From the NCBI RefSeq assembly GCF_022750635.1, contig NZ_JAJKBG010000001.1, positions 682,001-746,000 of the forward strand: a stretch of 64,000 nucleotides of DNA. Direction: 5' to 3'. How positions within the stretch are numbered: position 1 is the first letter of the stretch; every line of letters begins with the position of its first letter. The position numbers and the translations under genes were made by a program. Under the pieces are notes generated by a model. That model ran no database searches. It saw nothing but the letters and a program-made list of their open reading frames with translations, and had not been told where the DNA came from. This DNA is from Brevundimonas pishanensis. GTDB taxonomy: Bacteria > Pseudomonadota > Alphaproteobacteria > Caulobacterales > Caulobacteraceae. Shown here in pieces: positions 26,813 to 35,709 of this stretch.

Positions 26813-28711
26813 TTAAGCGTTGGCGCGTGACGCCCCCTTATCGCTCGGCGGTGGCGTGTGTGGCTCCGCCAGACGCGATGCACCACTGAACACCAGGGCA
26901 GCGATCAGGAAGACGGCAGCCATCCCTGTCAGCCAGTGGTCGCCCCGCGCGGGCACCAGCGGGCGAAGGAATAGCAGGATAAGCAGACCGATAAAGCCAA
27001 GTGCTCCCGGCACGGAAATACCCAGCGCCAGAAACACGAAATGCCCGTAACAGACCAGCCATGCACCGCCGATAATGGCGGCGATAGCGGGCGCAACCAG
27101 CCCTCGCAGTTCACTGAGCGATGGCGACAGGGTGGCCGAGATCGCCATAGCGATGACCGCTAGCAAAAGAGGCCATGTGACGATCAATGCCACTTGGGGC
27201 GCAAAGCCTTGCAGGGCGCAGCCCAGTACAAATGCCAGCGCCACTGTGCCTGTCCAGCCGCCCCAAATGTTTCTTGCCGCTGCACCGGGCCACAGCGACA
27301 GGACGGCAGCAACTGCGCCTGCGCCTACGTAGACAGGGCCTCCCTTGCCCAGTACCGCGACCGTCAGTGTGACCAGCGCCAGGCCGTAACCCAGTACGCG
27401 ACGGTGCGAAGCGCGTCCGCCCGACATCAGCAAGAAGGCCAGACCCAGAACCACCAGCGCGGTGGCCGCCTCCATCCACGGCAGACGACGCAACAAGGTG
27501 TAGTAGAAGGACACGCCGTCTACGCGCATTTGCAGCGGACCCGCCAGCATCCTTACGCCCTGTGAAAGCACCAGGGACGCGCTGAGGAACCAGACCCCGT
27601 CCAGCATGCCCTGCCAAAGCTGTTTGGCTCCGAGACCTGTCACAGTCCGCGCGCGCCAGACGGAATAGGCCAGTCCCATGAGGGACAGCCCTAGCAGGAT
27701 CCAGCCCGCGAACGGGGGATGGCTGATCAACAAGCGCCCGAAGATGTCGGAATAGACAAGGTTCGGACCCGCCTTGGGCAGTTCCGCAGCCGGGATCAGG
27801 CGCGTTGCCAGTTCCAGCGTCTGTGATCCCATGTGCTGGACCGAGCCAACATCCAGCTGCTCGGGCGTGGAATCTGCGGTGTGATAGTGGTGGGCCCGGC
27901 CAAGGAACGCCAAATTGACGCCTTGCATGCCCTTGTCGCGGGGGATGGTGAAGTCCGTACCGTTGGGCATCCGCTCATAAAGGTAGGAGCCGATCGAGGC
28001 CGTCGTGACACCGCCGTCGGCCTTCATGGCGACAGGGGCGAAGGCCTTGATGGTGGGGCCGTCGCCCTTGCCGGTCTCGAACATATTGACCCGACCGCCA
28101 CCGCCACGCGCCTCCAGATTGATGATGAAGCCCGGTGCCTTGGCCAGGGGGTGTTCGTTGAAGAAGATGCGCGCGCCCTCAAGGCCGATCTCTTCACCGT
28201 CCGTCAGCAGGATGATCAGGGTGCGCTCGTCGATGTTGCGGGCCGCGAGGGCTCTCGCCGTTTCCAGAGTGACAGCAACCCCCGTGGAGTCGTCGCCTGC
28301 ACCCGGTGACAATACGCCCGTGTCGTAGTGGGCCATCAGCATGAGGGGCGGCAGGTCGGGCTGGCTACCGGTGCGGACGGCGACCAGATTGGTCGCTTGT
28401 CCCGTAGTTTCGGGCGATCCGCCTTCGCGTTTGAGGCGCTGGCCCCCTTTGAGGGAGATGTCGCCTTTCTGCTCCGCCACGCTAAAGCCGAGGTCGGTCA
28501 GCCGTTGGGCAAGATAGTTCTTCACCCGAACATTTTCGGGCGAACCCAGCGGGTGGGGGGCCTTTGATATCTGGCGGATATCCACCATAGCCCGTTCGGC
28601 AGAGAACAGATGAGGCGGAGCATCGATCGGGCGCGGTGACGGCGTCTGCAGTGTCAGCACAGCCAGCGCAAACATCAGGGCCAGCGAGCCCAGCAATATC
28701 GAAAGACGCAT
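26813..28711 (-). CDS. M28 family peptidase with C-terminal polytopic membrane domain
   Basis: This 632-residue protein has an N-terminal signal anchor, then a zinc aminopeptidase domain with ligands in MAHYDTG, GAGDDSTG, DGEEIG and HYHTADS. From about residue 330 it continues as roughly nine hydrophobic segments. The topology resembles membrane-anchored M28 peptidases, with the protease domain in the periplasm. The substrate is unknown. It is 35 bases upstream of the methyltransferase gene. Confidence 0.9.
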   Translation of the reverse strand: MRLSILLGSLALMFALAVLTLQTPSPRPIDAPPHLFSAERAMVDIRQISKAPHPLGSPENVRVKNYLAQRLTDLGFSVAEQKGDISLKGGQRLKREGGSPETTGQATNLVAVRTGSQPDLPPLMLMAHYDTGVLSPGAGDDSTGVAVTLETARALAARNIDERTLIILLTDGEEIGLEGARIFFNEHPLAKAPGFIINLEARGGGGRVNMFETGKGDGPTIKAFAPVAMKADGGVTTASIGSYLYERMPNGTDFTIPRDKGMQGVNLAFLGRAHHYHTADSTPEQLDVGSVQHMGSQTLELATRLIPAAELPKAGPNLVYSDIFGRLLISHPPFAGWILLGLSLMGLAYSVWRARTVTGLGAKQLWQGMLDGVWFLSASLVLSQGVRMLAGPLQMRVDGVSFYYTLLRRLPWMEAATALVVLGLAFLLMSGGRASHRRVLGYGLALVTLTVAVLGKGGPVYVGAGAVAAVLSLWPGAAARNIWGGWTGTVALAFVLGCALQGFAPQVALIVTWPLLLAVIAMAISATLSPSLSELRGLVAPAIAAIIGGAWLVCYGHFVFLALGISVPGALGFIGLLILLFLRPLVPARGDHWLTGMAAVFLIAALVFSGASRLAEPHTPPPSDKGASRANA

Positions 28712-28767
28712 CCGACCCCTCCCACAAGGACGGGGTATTGGCCATCAAGGATCGCCATATAGCAAGA

Positions 28768-28797
28768 GGGCGGCCGGAGCTTTCGCCCCGACCGCCC
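28768..28797 (-). terminator. Probable terminator of the TonB receptor gene
   Basis: An imperfect stem GGGCGG-CCGG-AGC / GC-CCCG-A-CCGCCC is followed on the minus strand by TCTTGC. It is about 27 bases past the receptor stop. The stem has two internal mismatches and a poor T-tract, so efficiency is uncertain. Confidence 0.5.
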
Positions 28798-28823
28798 TTG
28801 TCAGATCACTCATGTCTTGTCGC

Positions 28824-31064
28824 TTAGAAGCGCTTCGAAACCTCGATGCCGTACATGCGCGGCTCGTTGACGAAGACCGTCAGGTTGTTGAAGTCGATCG
28901 CGCCGATGATGTTGTCTTCATCGGTGATGTTGCGGACGTAGCCAGCCACTTCGAGGTCGCGGGACAGGTCACGCCAGCCGGCGCGAAGGCCGCCTTCGAA
29001 CTGGGTGCCGAACATGAACTCCTTGGATTCATACAGGAACAGGTTGGTGTTCTTTTGCATGACCCAGTCGGTCGCGGCGAACAGCTCCTGATCGTTGCCC
29101 AGCGGGCGGACGTACGACAGGGTGAAGTTGGCCGAGTATTCCGGAGCGTTCGGGAACGGGTTGCCGTTGATGTTGGCGCGGTCTGTGCCGTTCACGTTCT
29201 GGATAGGATCGGTGATGGTGCACAGGTGGTTGCCGCAGATGGCCACCAGCAGATCATTGTCTTTGATCTCGGTCGCGTTCCAGGCAAAGCCACCGGCGAA
29301 GGTGAAACCAGCGCCCAGATAGACGTCGCCGTCGATCTCGATACCCTTGCCTTCACCCTTCTGGGCGTTCAGCAGGCGGTTCGAGTTGTCGATGCCGCCG
29401 ATGGCGGTGAACTGCATGTCGTCCACTTCATAGAAGTAGGCGGTGGCGTTCAGACGGGCGCGGCCATCCCACAGGCGAGCCTTGAAGCCAGCCTCGTAGG
29501 ACATGGCGGTCTCGGAGTCGGCGGTGGTCAGAACCGGCAGGTTACGGCCTTGGATCGACGGACCACGGTAGCCGTGGGCGACGCGGGCGAACAGGTTCCA
29601 GTTCGGGTTCACTTCGTACAGGGCGCTGATGTCCCACGAGACTTGCTCGTCCGAAACAGCGACCTGACCGGTGCCCGGAGCACCGATGGTGATCGAACCG
29701 TTATAGGTGCGCTCGTCCTCGGTGTAGCGCAGGCCGCCGGTGATCTTCAGGGCTTCGGTCAGCTGGTAGTTGGCCTGACCAAAGACCGACCACGATTCCG
29801 ACTTCTGGACGATGTCGGTTTGCTTGGTCGGGGCCAGAGCACCGGTGCCGCCATAGGTGTTCGACACCAGATTGAAGCGGTCGCTGAATGCGAAGGCACC
29901 GACCTGCCAGTTCAGGCGGTTGTTGCCGTTCGAGGCCAGACGCAGTTCGAAGGTGTTCTGGACCAGATCCGAGTGATCGGTGCCGCTTTCGACGCGGAAC
30001 GGGGTGGCATAGCCAGCACCGGCCGGAGCGGTGAAGGACACGCCGCCGTCGATGTCGCCGTTACCCATCGACTCGCCCTGGAACGAACCGATGACGCCGG
30101 TCAGGGTCATGTCACCGAAGTCATAAGCGACCTGCAGCGACTGCGACTGGGTGTTCTGCTTCTGGAAGTTGTTACGGCCGCCATCGTAATAGACGGTGTC
30201 GCGGTCGTAGTTGTCGTTCAGCTTGTTCGAGCCCTTGGTCAGGGCATTGGCGCGGTTCAGCGTGCCGGTGCCGGCGTAGTCGCGGAACTGCAGGGTACCC
30301 AGAACCGACAAGCGGTCGTTCGGGGTCCAGGCCAGGTGACCACGGATAGCGCGGTCCTCGAAATTGCCCAGTTCTTCGCCGTTCGGCTTGGCGAAGGCGG
30401 CGTCATAGGCGTTGTTCACCCAGTCGTCGCGGTGGTTCCACAGACCGGCGATGCGCACCGACACGGTGTCGTTGACCGGAACGGTGACGCCGGTTTCAGC
30501 GCGAACCGAACCATAGTTACCGGCAGCGATCTTGCCGAAGCCTTCGAACTCTGCGCCCGGCTTGACGGTGTCGACCTTGACGACGCCAGCGGGGGTGTTG
30601 CGGCCGAACAGGGTGCCTTGCGGACCGCGCAGGACTTCCATTTGCTGGACGTCGAACAGCGGGAAGCCCTTCAGGTAGACACTTTCCAGAACCACATCGT
30701 CCATGACGACCGAAACCGGCTGCGAGGCGGTGAAGTCGAAGTCGACGTTGCCGTAGCCGCGGATATAGAAGCGCGGTGCGTAGCGGCCGTTCGAGCTTTC
30801 GACCTGCAGGCTGGGTACGCGGCCAGCCAGCGCCAGAATGTCGGCACCGCCCGCGTTCACAGCGGCCAGCGTCTCGATGTTCATCGCGGTGACGGCGAAC
30901 GGCACGTCACGAATGCTTTCGCTACGACGCTGGGCGGTGACAACGATGTCACCCACCGAGGCGGGCTCATCGGCGGCCGGGGTCGTCGATTGGGCAAATG
31001 CAGGTGCTGCGACAGCGATAGCCAGTGTGCTGGCGGTCACGGCGAGGAGAGACAGGCGCTTCAT
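28824..31064 (-). CDS. TonB-dependent outer-membrane receptor
   Basis: This 746-residue outer-membrane transporter has a signal peptide (MKRLSLLAVTASTLAIAVAAPAFA), a TonB-box-like segment at GDIVVTAQRR, and a plug domain with LRGPQGTLFGRNTPAGVV. A long beta-barrel follows, ending EVSKRF with the usual terminal Phe. Such proteins import large or scarce ligands with energy from TonB; the ligand is not predictable. A direct repeat TTGGTGA-N4-TTGGTGA lies 75 bases upstream of the start. Confidence 0.95.
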   Translation of the reverse strand: MKRLSLLAVTASTLAIAVAAPAFAQSTTPAADEPASVGDIVVTAQRRSESIRDVPFAVTAMNIETLAAVNAGGADILALAGRVPSLQVESSNGRYAPRFYIRGYGNVDFDFTASQPVSVVMDDVVLESVYLKGFPLFDVQQMEVLRGPQGTLFGRNTPAGVVKVDTVKPGAEFEGFGKIAAGNYGSVRAETGVTVPVNDTVSVRIAGLWNHRDDWVNNAYDAAFAKPNGEELGNFEDRAIRGHLAWTPNDRLSVLGTLQFRDYAGTGTLNRANALTKGSNKLNDNYDRDTVYYDGGRNNFQKQNTQSQSLQVAYDFGDMTLTGVIGSFQGESMGNGDIDGGVSFTAPAGAGYATPFRVESGTDHSDLVQNTFELRLASNGNNRLNWQVGAFAFSDRFNLVSNTYGGTGALAPTKQTDIVQKSESWSVFGQANYQLTEALKITGGLRYTEDERTYNGSITIGAPGTGQVAVSDEQVSWDISALYEVNPNWNLFARVAHGYRGPSIQGRNLPVLTTADSETAMSYEAGFKARLWDGRARLNATAYFYEVDDMQFTAIGGIDNSNRLLNAQKGEGKGIEIDGDVYLGAGFTFAGGFAWNATEIKDNDLLVAICGNHLCTITDPIQNVNGTDRANINGNPFPNAPEYSANFTLSYVRPLGNDQELFAATDWVMQKNTNLFLYESKEFMFGTQFEGGLRAGWRDLSRDLEVAGYVRNITDEDNIIGAIDFNNLTVFVNEPRMYGIEVSKRF

Positions 31065-31386
31065 TCAATATCCCCTTGGAATGATCTGGCGCCGTCTAGG
31101 CCTCGCATCTGTCGGGCGCTAGACACAAAAAGCGCCGATTGGTGAAGCTTTGGTGACAGCGACACAGGCTCGCAAAAACTGGATATCAGCCGTGCTGGAT
31201 CGGGTCCGAAAGACGGTTTTGCCGCATATCGGTCATAATGTTTTGGCTGAACGAGAGTTGGTGGCGGCGTTCGTCCGTGGGCCTACCGGTTCACGTTTCG
31301 CCATCGTAATGTGAGGCACCAAAAGGCCCGGCTGCTCGGCAGCTCCGTCTGTCTGCCCCACGCCAATCTTCTCAGGTCGAGATCTT
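31065..31386. other. Intergenic region between the TonB receptor and metallophosphatase genes
   Basis: 322 bases with no convincing coding frame. It holds the divergent promoters of two envelope genes. The direct repeat TTGGTGA-N4-TTGGTGA at 31139-31156 (11-bp spacing, one helical turn) is the only regular structure I see. Confidence 0.6.
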
Positions 31387-32772
31387 ATGCCCAGTTTCCA
31401 GCCTTCACGTCGCCGTTTGTTGCAGTGGGGGGCGAGCGGCCCGTTGCTGGCCGTACTGGGGGCGTGTGCGCACGAGGGGGCTGTTGCCGGTAGTGAAAAC
31501 GCCGTGCGTTTGCGCGTGCTGGCGATCTCCGATCTTCACTCGTCCTATGGGCGTATCGCGCATCTGCTGGCTGCCTTCCGCAATGAGGTAGCCAACCATG
31601 CGGCACCGCATCTGATCGTCGTCAACGGCGACAGTTTCGAACACGGCAATGTTGTCTCGGTGAGATCCGAAGGGGCCATCGACTGGGCCTTTATGGAGGA
31701 ACTGCCGAAAATCGCGCCGACGGTTTTCAACATCGGCAACCACGACAATGACCTGATACTGGACCTGCATCCGGTGGTGGCGCGCATCCGCGCTCTCGGC
31801 ATTACCGTCGTCAGCAACATCATCGACAAGCGCACCGGTCAGGCGTTCGCCCCCGCGACCGCAGACCTGACCATCGGTGGACAGCGCCTGCGCATTGTCG
31901 GCATGGGTACGCCGTCGCTGAACTCGTATCCGCAGGCCAGCCGCGAGTGGCTGCAAATCCCCGAGCCCAAGGCTTGGGCCCGCGAAAACTTCCCCGCCAT
32001 GCTGTCAGCCGAGGGTATGAAACTGGTGTTGAGCCATGTGGGCGTGGTGGACGAGCGTGAGTATCTGCCGCTGGTGCCGCAAGGCACGCTGATGATCGGC
32101 GGGCACAACCACCTGCTCTTCACCCATCAGGATGGCGCGACCGGCTATATGCATCCGGGCCGATGGGGTGAGACCTACACTGTCGGCGAGTATGGCGCGG
32201 ATGGCCGCGTCCGCACCGCTATCGTCGATGTCCCGACCGAAGGTTCGGGCGATCCGCGACTGGCGTCATTGGTAGCCAGCACCTTGGCGGCGCATCTGAC
32301 GGATGTCGAACGCAAGATCCTGGGCGAGACGCAGCACGCGCTGACGCTGGGTGATACGGCGCGCGGGGTTTGTCGCGGCTTTGCCGATGCGGCAGATGCG
32401 GACTGGGGCTTTATCGGCCACACCACCCTGGGCACGGGCCTGAAGGCCGGACCCATCGACCAGTTCCATTTTGACGAGGTTGTCCGCTTCGATGGCCGCC
32501 TTCAGGTGGCAGAGGTCGATGCCTCACGCATGGCTGCCATCCTGAAGGTCTGCAATCAGGATCGCCCGATCCCGATCGAGGAGATGACGGGCGACTTCAT
32601 CTATGCCGCCGAACGCAGCAGCGGTGCCCGTTCGCAAGGCAATCTGCGCCTGGTGACGACGGACTGGTGCGCGCGCAACCAGTCGAAATATTTCGGGACG
32701 ACGGATCTGGTGTTCGTCGATGTGCCAAGTGACGGCGTGAAGGCCGTCGCACGCAGGGCGTTGCTGGGCTAG
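31387..32772 (+). CDS. Tat-exported metallophosphoesterase, 5'-nucleotidase-like
   Basis: This 461-residue protein starts with a twin-arginine motif SRRRLLQW and has Cys in LGACAH as a possible lipobox. The calcineurin-like metallophosphatase domain shows DLHSSYGR, NGDSFEHGN, GNHDND and GGHNH, the metal ligands of the family. A C-terminal domain resembles the 5'-nucleotidase substrate-binding half. It would hydrolyse nucleotides or other phosphoesters in the periplasm. The 3' end carries a 15-base tandem duplication that repeats the stop-codon region. Confidence 0.9.
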   Translation: MPSFQPSRRRLLQWGASGPLLAVLGACAHEGAVAGSENAVRLRVLAISDLHSSYGRIAHLLAAFRNEVANHAAPHLIVVNGDSFEHGNVVSVRSEGAIDWAFMEELPKIAPTVFNIGNHDNDLILDLHPVVARIRALGITVVSNIIDKRTGQAFAPATADLTIGGQRLRIVGMGTPSLNSYPQASREWLQIPEPKAWARENFPAMLSAEGMKLVLSHVGVVDEREYLPLVPQGTLMIGGHNHLLFTHQDGATGYMHPGRWGETYTVGEYGADGRVRTAIVDVPTEGSGDPRLASLVASTLAAHLTDVERKILGETQHALTLGDTARGVCRGFADAADADWGFIGHTTLGTGLKAGPIDQFHFDEVVRFDGRLQVAEVDASRMAAILKVCNQDRPIPIEEMTGDFIYAAERSSGARSQGNLRLVTTDWCARNQSKYFGTTDLVFVDVPSDGVKAVARRALLG

Positions 32773-32786
32773 GCGTTGTTGGGCTA
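32757..32786 (+). repeat. 15-bp tandem duplication across the metallophosphatase stop
   Basis: GGCGTTGCTGGGCTA is followed directly by GGCGTTGTTGGGCTA, one mismatch. The unit is 15 bases, so the frame is kept and the second unit supplies a second in-frame stop (ALLG then TAA). The second unit also contains the stop codon of convergent cheR. Confidence 0.8.
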
Positions 32787-33605
32787 AGCGGCGCGCTGGT
32801 CGCGCGAGGGGCCTTTGACATAAAGGCCCGCACGCCCTGCAACCGGACGGAACAGCTTGCCGTCGGCCTTCTCGTCTAGTCCGAGGAACAGGCAACCGTC
32901 GTCAAGCAGCGGCTCATAGAGCCGGTCGAGAACCTTGGCCCGTGCATCGGGGATCATGTCCGAGACGACGTTCCGGCAGAAAATCAGGTCAAACGGCCCC
33001 TTGCCAGCCAGATCGACCGGTAGGGGGTCCAGAAGGTTGGTCCGGTCAAAATGGACGGCGTGAAGCAGTTCCGGTCGCGCCTGCCACTGGTCCTCTACAG
33101 GTTCGAACCAGCGCAGCATGCTCCGGGCAGTCAGTCCCCGCTGAATCTCGAAACTCGAGTAGATGCCGCGACCACCCTTTTCGAGGGCGCGCTGGGAGAT
33201 ATCGGTGCTGAGGATTTCGACCGGAATATTCTTTTCGAGCGCCGCCATGGCGAGGCTGAAAGCCTCCTGACCGGAAGCACCGCCCGCAACCCAGATACGG
33301 ATCGCGCGTCCCTGTCTGGCCTTGTGAAGGGCTGGCAGCAGTTCGCGGGCAAAGAGGTCGAAGACGTTGCGGTCGCGGCGGAACCACGTCTCGGTGTTCA
33401 GCAGCGTCTCGATGATCGACCAGCCCAGCGAGCCAACGGGTCGCGACCACAGGGTGTGCAGCAGCGCTTCGACATTGTGATAGCCCTCGCGGCGGGCCAC
33501 AGGGCCAAGACGATGCTCGGCCAACTGCATGCGATCAGGCGTGAGAGCATAGCCCACACGGCTGGCCATCAAGCTCTGAAGTTTGTCGAAGTCTTCGGGC
33601 GTCAC
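32784..33605 (-). CDS. cheR: CheR-family chemoreceptor methyltransferase
   Basis: This 273-residue protein has the CheR N-terminal helical domain (motif NTETWFRRDRNVFDLF) and an AdoMet-binding domain with IRIWVAGGASGQEAFSLAM and STDISQRALEKGGRG. It methylates glutamates on chemoreceptors or other proteins. The GTG start overlaps the response-regulator stop (GTGA), so the two are coupled. No methyl-accepting receptor, CheB or CheA is in the window, so its role next to chpT may not be chemotaxis. Confidence 0.93.
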   Translation of the reverse strand: MTPEDFDKLQSLMASRVGYALTPDRMQLAEHRLGPVARREGYHNVEALLHTLWSRPVGSLGWSIIETLLNTETWFRRDRNVFDLFARELLPALHKARQGRAIRIWVAGGASGQEAFSLAMAALEKNIPVEILSTDISQRALEKGGRGIYSSFEIQRGLTARSMLRWFEPVEDQWQARPELLHAVHFDRTNLLDPLPVDLAGKGPFDLIFCRNVVSDMIPDARAKVLDRLYEPLLDDGCLFLGLDEKADGKLFRPVAGRAGLYVKGPSRDQRAA

Positions 33606-33988
33606 GCGGCCTTGATCCCGATCTGGCCGAGTTCGTCGATCTTGGACTGTAGAATGTCGCCGTCGAATGGCTTCATCACATAGTCATCGGCACCGGCAGC
33701 CAATGCCTCTGCGATGCGCGCGGGGTCGCTTTCCATGCTGCAGAACAGGACCTTGGGCATTTGTCCCGCGGTCTGTTCTTTCAGGCGATAGATGAAGTCC
33801 ATGCCGTCCATGGTCGGCATGCGCCAATCCAGCAGAACCAGATCGGGCATGGCCCGGATGCACTGGTCGAGACCTTCTATGCCGTCCGCAGCTTCAGACA
33901 CCTCAAAGCCGAGGCCCTCGACAATGCGACGGGCCACTTTGCGGATGATCTTGCTGTCATCGACAATAAGGCAGAGGGGCTGGGACAG
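33602..33988 (-). CDS. CheY-like single-domain response regulator
   Basis: This 128-residue receiver domain begins at a CTG (SQPLCLIVDDSKIIRKVARR), with Asp-Asp of the acidic pocket at about residues 9-10. The phospho-acceptor is in LVLLDWRMP and the conserved Lys in YVMKPFDG. The only usual start, GTG at 33937, lies after the acidic pocket and would give a broken protein. A Shine-Dalgarno GGGAG sits 9 nt upstream of the CTG. The frame is continuous with chpT across one TGA stop. It overlaps cheR by 4 bases (GTGA). Confidence 0.9.
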   Translation of the reverse strand: MSQPLCLIVDDSKIIRKVARRIVEGLGFEVSEAADGIEGLDQCIRAMPDLVLLDWRMPTMDGMDFIYRLKEQTAGQMPKVLFCSMESDPARIAEALAAGADDYVMKPFDGDILQSKIDELGQIGIKAA

Positions 33989-34054
33989 AGGGGCGAACTC
34001 CCGAAAGATTCCGCGTTCGGAACCTTTGCAGTGAATGTATTGGCCCCGTTTATG

Positions 34055-34753
34055 TCAAATTTCTTGACCCATGGGTAGTCGCGCTAACAACGATACACGT
34101 TGATCCTCGACAACAGTGTCCAGGCGGCCACCGGATTCCGATATGGTCAGCCATAGCCAGTAGGGTTGAATCCACTGGCCGTGCAGGCCTTCGCTCAACG
34201 GTTGCCCGCGAAGGCCGGACAGCGCTTCGGGCTTCAGACGGGCGCGAGCACCGTCGGCCTGACCGGCGATGGACAGCCAGCCGTCCTCCTCGCGCAAGGT
34301 AATGGTCGCGGTGCCGCCCATGGGTAGAGCCCCCACGGTCAGATAGGCCAGATTCAGCAAAGTGCGCGCGTGCGACTTGGGCAGATGGGTTGGCTGGATG
34401 CGCCATTCGACCTGAGCGCGTCCGCCCTCGGTCAGGCCTTGCAGCAGGTTCTGCAGTTCGTCGGTGGCAAAGGTCTCGGCGCTGGTCGATGCGCCGAATG
34501 CGACGCGCGAGAAGTTTACCAGCGCGATCATCTTGCGCGCGCTTTGGCGGATCAGCCCCATCGCATCGTCGCGCATGTCCTGCGCTGTCGGATCATCCAG
34601 CAGGTCCAGTCCGGACATCACCGCGCCCGAGGGGCTGATGAAGTCGTGGCACAGCTTGGCAGCGACCAGTGCCGTCAGGTCCGCCCCCTGTGGCAAGGCG
34701 GGCTGGGTGCCGGGGTTGGCAGCAGCATTTGCTGCGTCAGTCAAAAAGGACAT
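34055..34753 (-). CDS. chpT: Histidine phosphotransferase ChpT
   Basis: This protein relays phosphate from the CckA kinase to CtrA and CpdR in Caulobacter, setting cell-cycle progression. The 232-residue protein carries the phosphorylated His at about residue 36 in AAKLCHDFISPSG, followed by SGLDLLDDPTAQDMRDDAM and VNFSRVAFGAS, which match Caulobacter ChpT as I recall it. The ATG at 34753 is chosen over a TTG ten codons upstream; no strong ribosome-binding site is seen for either. A CtrA-box-like sequence with N6 spacing lies just upstream. Confidence 0.93.
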   Translation of the reverse strand: MSFLTDAANAAANPGTQPALPQGADLTALVAAKLCHDFISPSGAVMSGLDLLDDPTAQDMRDDAMGLIRQSARKMIALVNFSRVAFGASTSAETFATDELQNLLQGLTEGGRAQVEWRIQPTHLPKSHARTLLNLAYLTVGALPMGGTATITLREEDGWLSIAGQADGARARLKPEALSGLRGQPLSEGLHGQWIQPYWLWLTISESGGRLDTVVEDQRVSLLARLPMGQEI

Positions 34754-34791
34754 GGCGGTACCGATCCAAACGTCGAGGATCAAAAATGTAG

Positions 34792-34806
34792 TTAATGAAG
34801 GTTAAC
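34792..34806. promoter_or_regulatory. CtrA-box-like sequence, N6 spacing
   Basis: TTAA-TGAAGG-TTAAC has both half-sites but a 6-base spacer instead of the consensus 7. It lies in the 110-base gap between divergent chpT and the cysQ-like gene. The mismatch in spacing makes it a weak candidate. Confidence 0.3.
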
Positions 34807-34866
34807 TATACCTGACCTGATTTGCCGGTTCGTTAAACCGCCGGTTTGGAGTATTTCGAGAAAACC

Positions 34867-35709
34867 ATGTCCGAACCGATTACCCCGTCCGCCGAGCCTG
34901 TCCCGACCACTCTGTCAGCGGAGGTGGAGACGCGTCTGGCCGGGGATTTGAAGAGCGGACGACTGGCGGAAATTATCGCCGAAATAGCCGAACAGGCTTC
35001 GGACGTGATCCGCGGCTTTTGGCATGCGGGCGTAGTGGCAGAGGTCAAGGCCGATGACAGCCCCGTGACCGAAGCCGACCGCGCGGCTGAACGGCTGATC
35101 CTGCAAAAGCTGGAGGCCGAGTGGCCGGGTGTGCAGACCATCGCCGAGGAGCAGGCCTGCGATCAGGGATTGCCGAGTGTAGGCGAAGGCTGGTTCTGGC
35201 TGATCGACCCTCTGGACGGCACCCGCGGCTTTGTGGCTGGACGCGAGGCGTTCACCGTCAACATTGCGCTGGTGCGTAATCGTCACGTGGTGGCGGGCGC
35301 GGTAGTTGCGCCGGCGACGCGAACCACATGGCGTAGCGGTCCCGAGACCGGCGGTGCCTATCGTCGCCATGGACAGGGCCCGTGGCAGGCAATCCATGTA
35401 CGCCAGCGACCTGCCGATCCGGTCGCGCTGGTGAGCCACAGCCTGACGGACGAAGAGGCCGAGCGCCTGATCCGTCGTCACGGATGCACGCGCTGGCAGG
35501 CGCTGGATTCCTCGCTCAAACTCTGCCTGATCGCCGAAGGCCGCTTCGACGCCTACCCGCGCACCGGTCCGACGTCGGAGTGGGACATCGCGGCCGGACA
35601 CGGCGTTTTGCAGGCCGCAGGTGGGCGCGTCATCACCGAAGACGGAAACACCTTGCTTTATGCCAAGCCCGGCTTTGGAAACGGAGCCTTTGTCGCGCTG
35701 GGCGGTTAA
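34867..35709 (+). CDS. cysQ: 3'(2'),5'-bisphosphate nucleotidase CysQ-like / inositol monophosphatase family
   Basis: This 280-residue protein is from the Mg-dependent, Li-sensitive phosphatase family. The metal site is in DSPVTEADRAAE, AEEQ, DPLDGTRGF and SEWDIAAGHGVLQAAGG. The CysQ branch removes a phosphate from 3'-phosphoadenosine 5'-phosphate, a by-product of sulfate assimilation. An inositol phosphatase role is possible but less likely given the DPLDGTRGF block. The ATG at 34867 is chosen over an upstream TTG. The 3' end overlaps the convergent aldo/keto reductase-like gene by 4 bases. Confidence 0.85.
   Translation: MSEPITPSAEPVPTTLSAEVETRLAGDLKSGRLAEIIAEIAEQASDVIRGFWHAGVVAEVKADDSPVTEADRAAERLILQKLEAEWPGVQTIAEEQACDQGLPSVGEGWFWLIDPLDGTRGFVAGREAFTVNIALVRNRHVVAGAVVAPATRTTWRSGPETGGAYRRHGQGPWQAIHVRQRPADPVALVSHSLTDEEAERLIRRHGCTRWQALDSSLKLCLIAEGRFDAYPRTGPTSEWDIAAGHGVLQAAGGRVITEDGNTLLYAKPGFGNGAFVALGG

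Noticed and set aside
28812-31145. A 777-codon plus-strand open frame
   Set aside because: It is antisense to the TonB receptor gene. Its composition (Val, Gly, Asp, Arg rich) is typical of a mirror frame.
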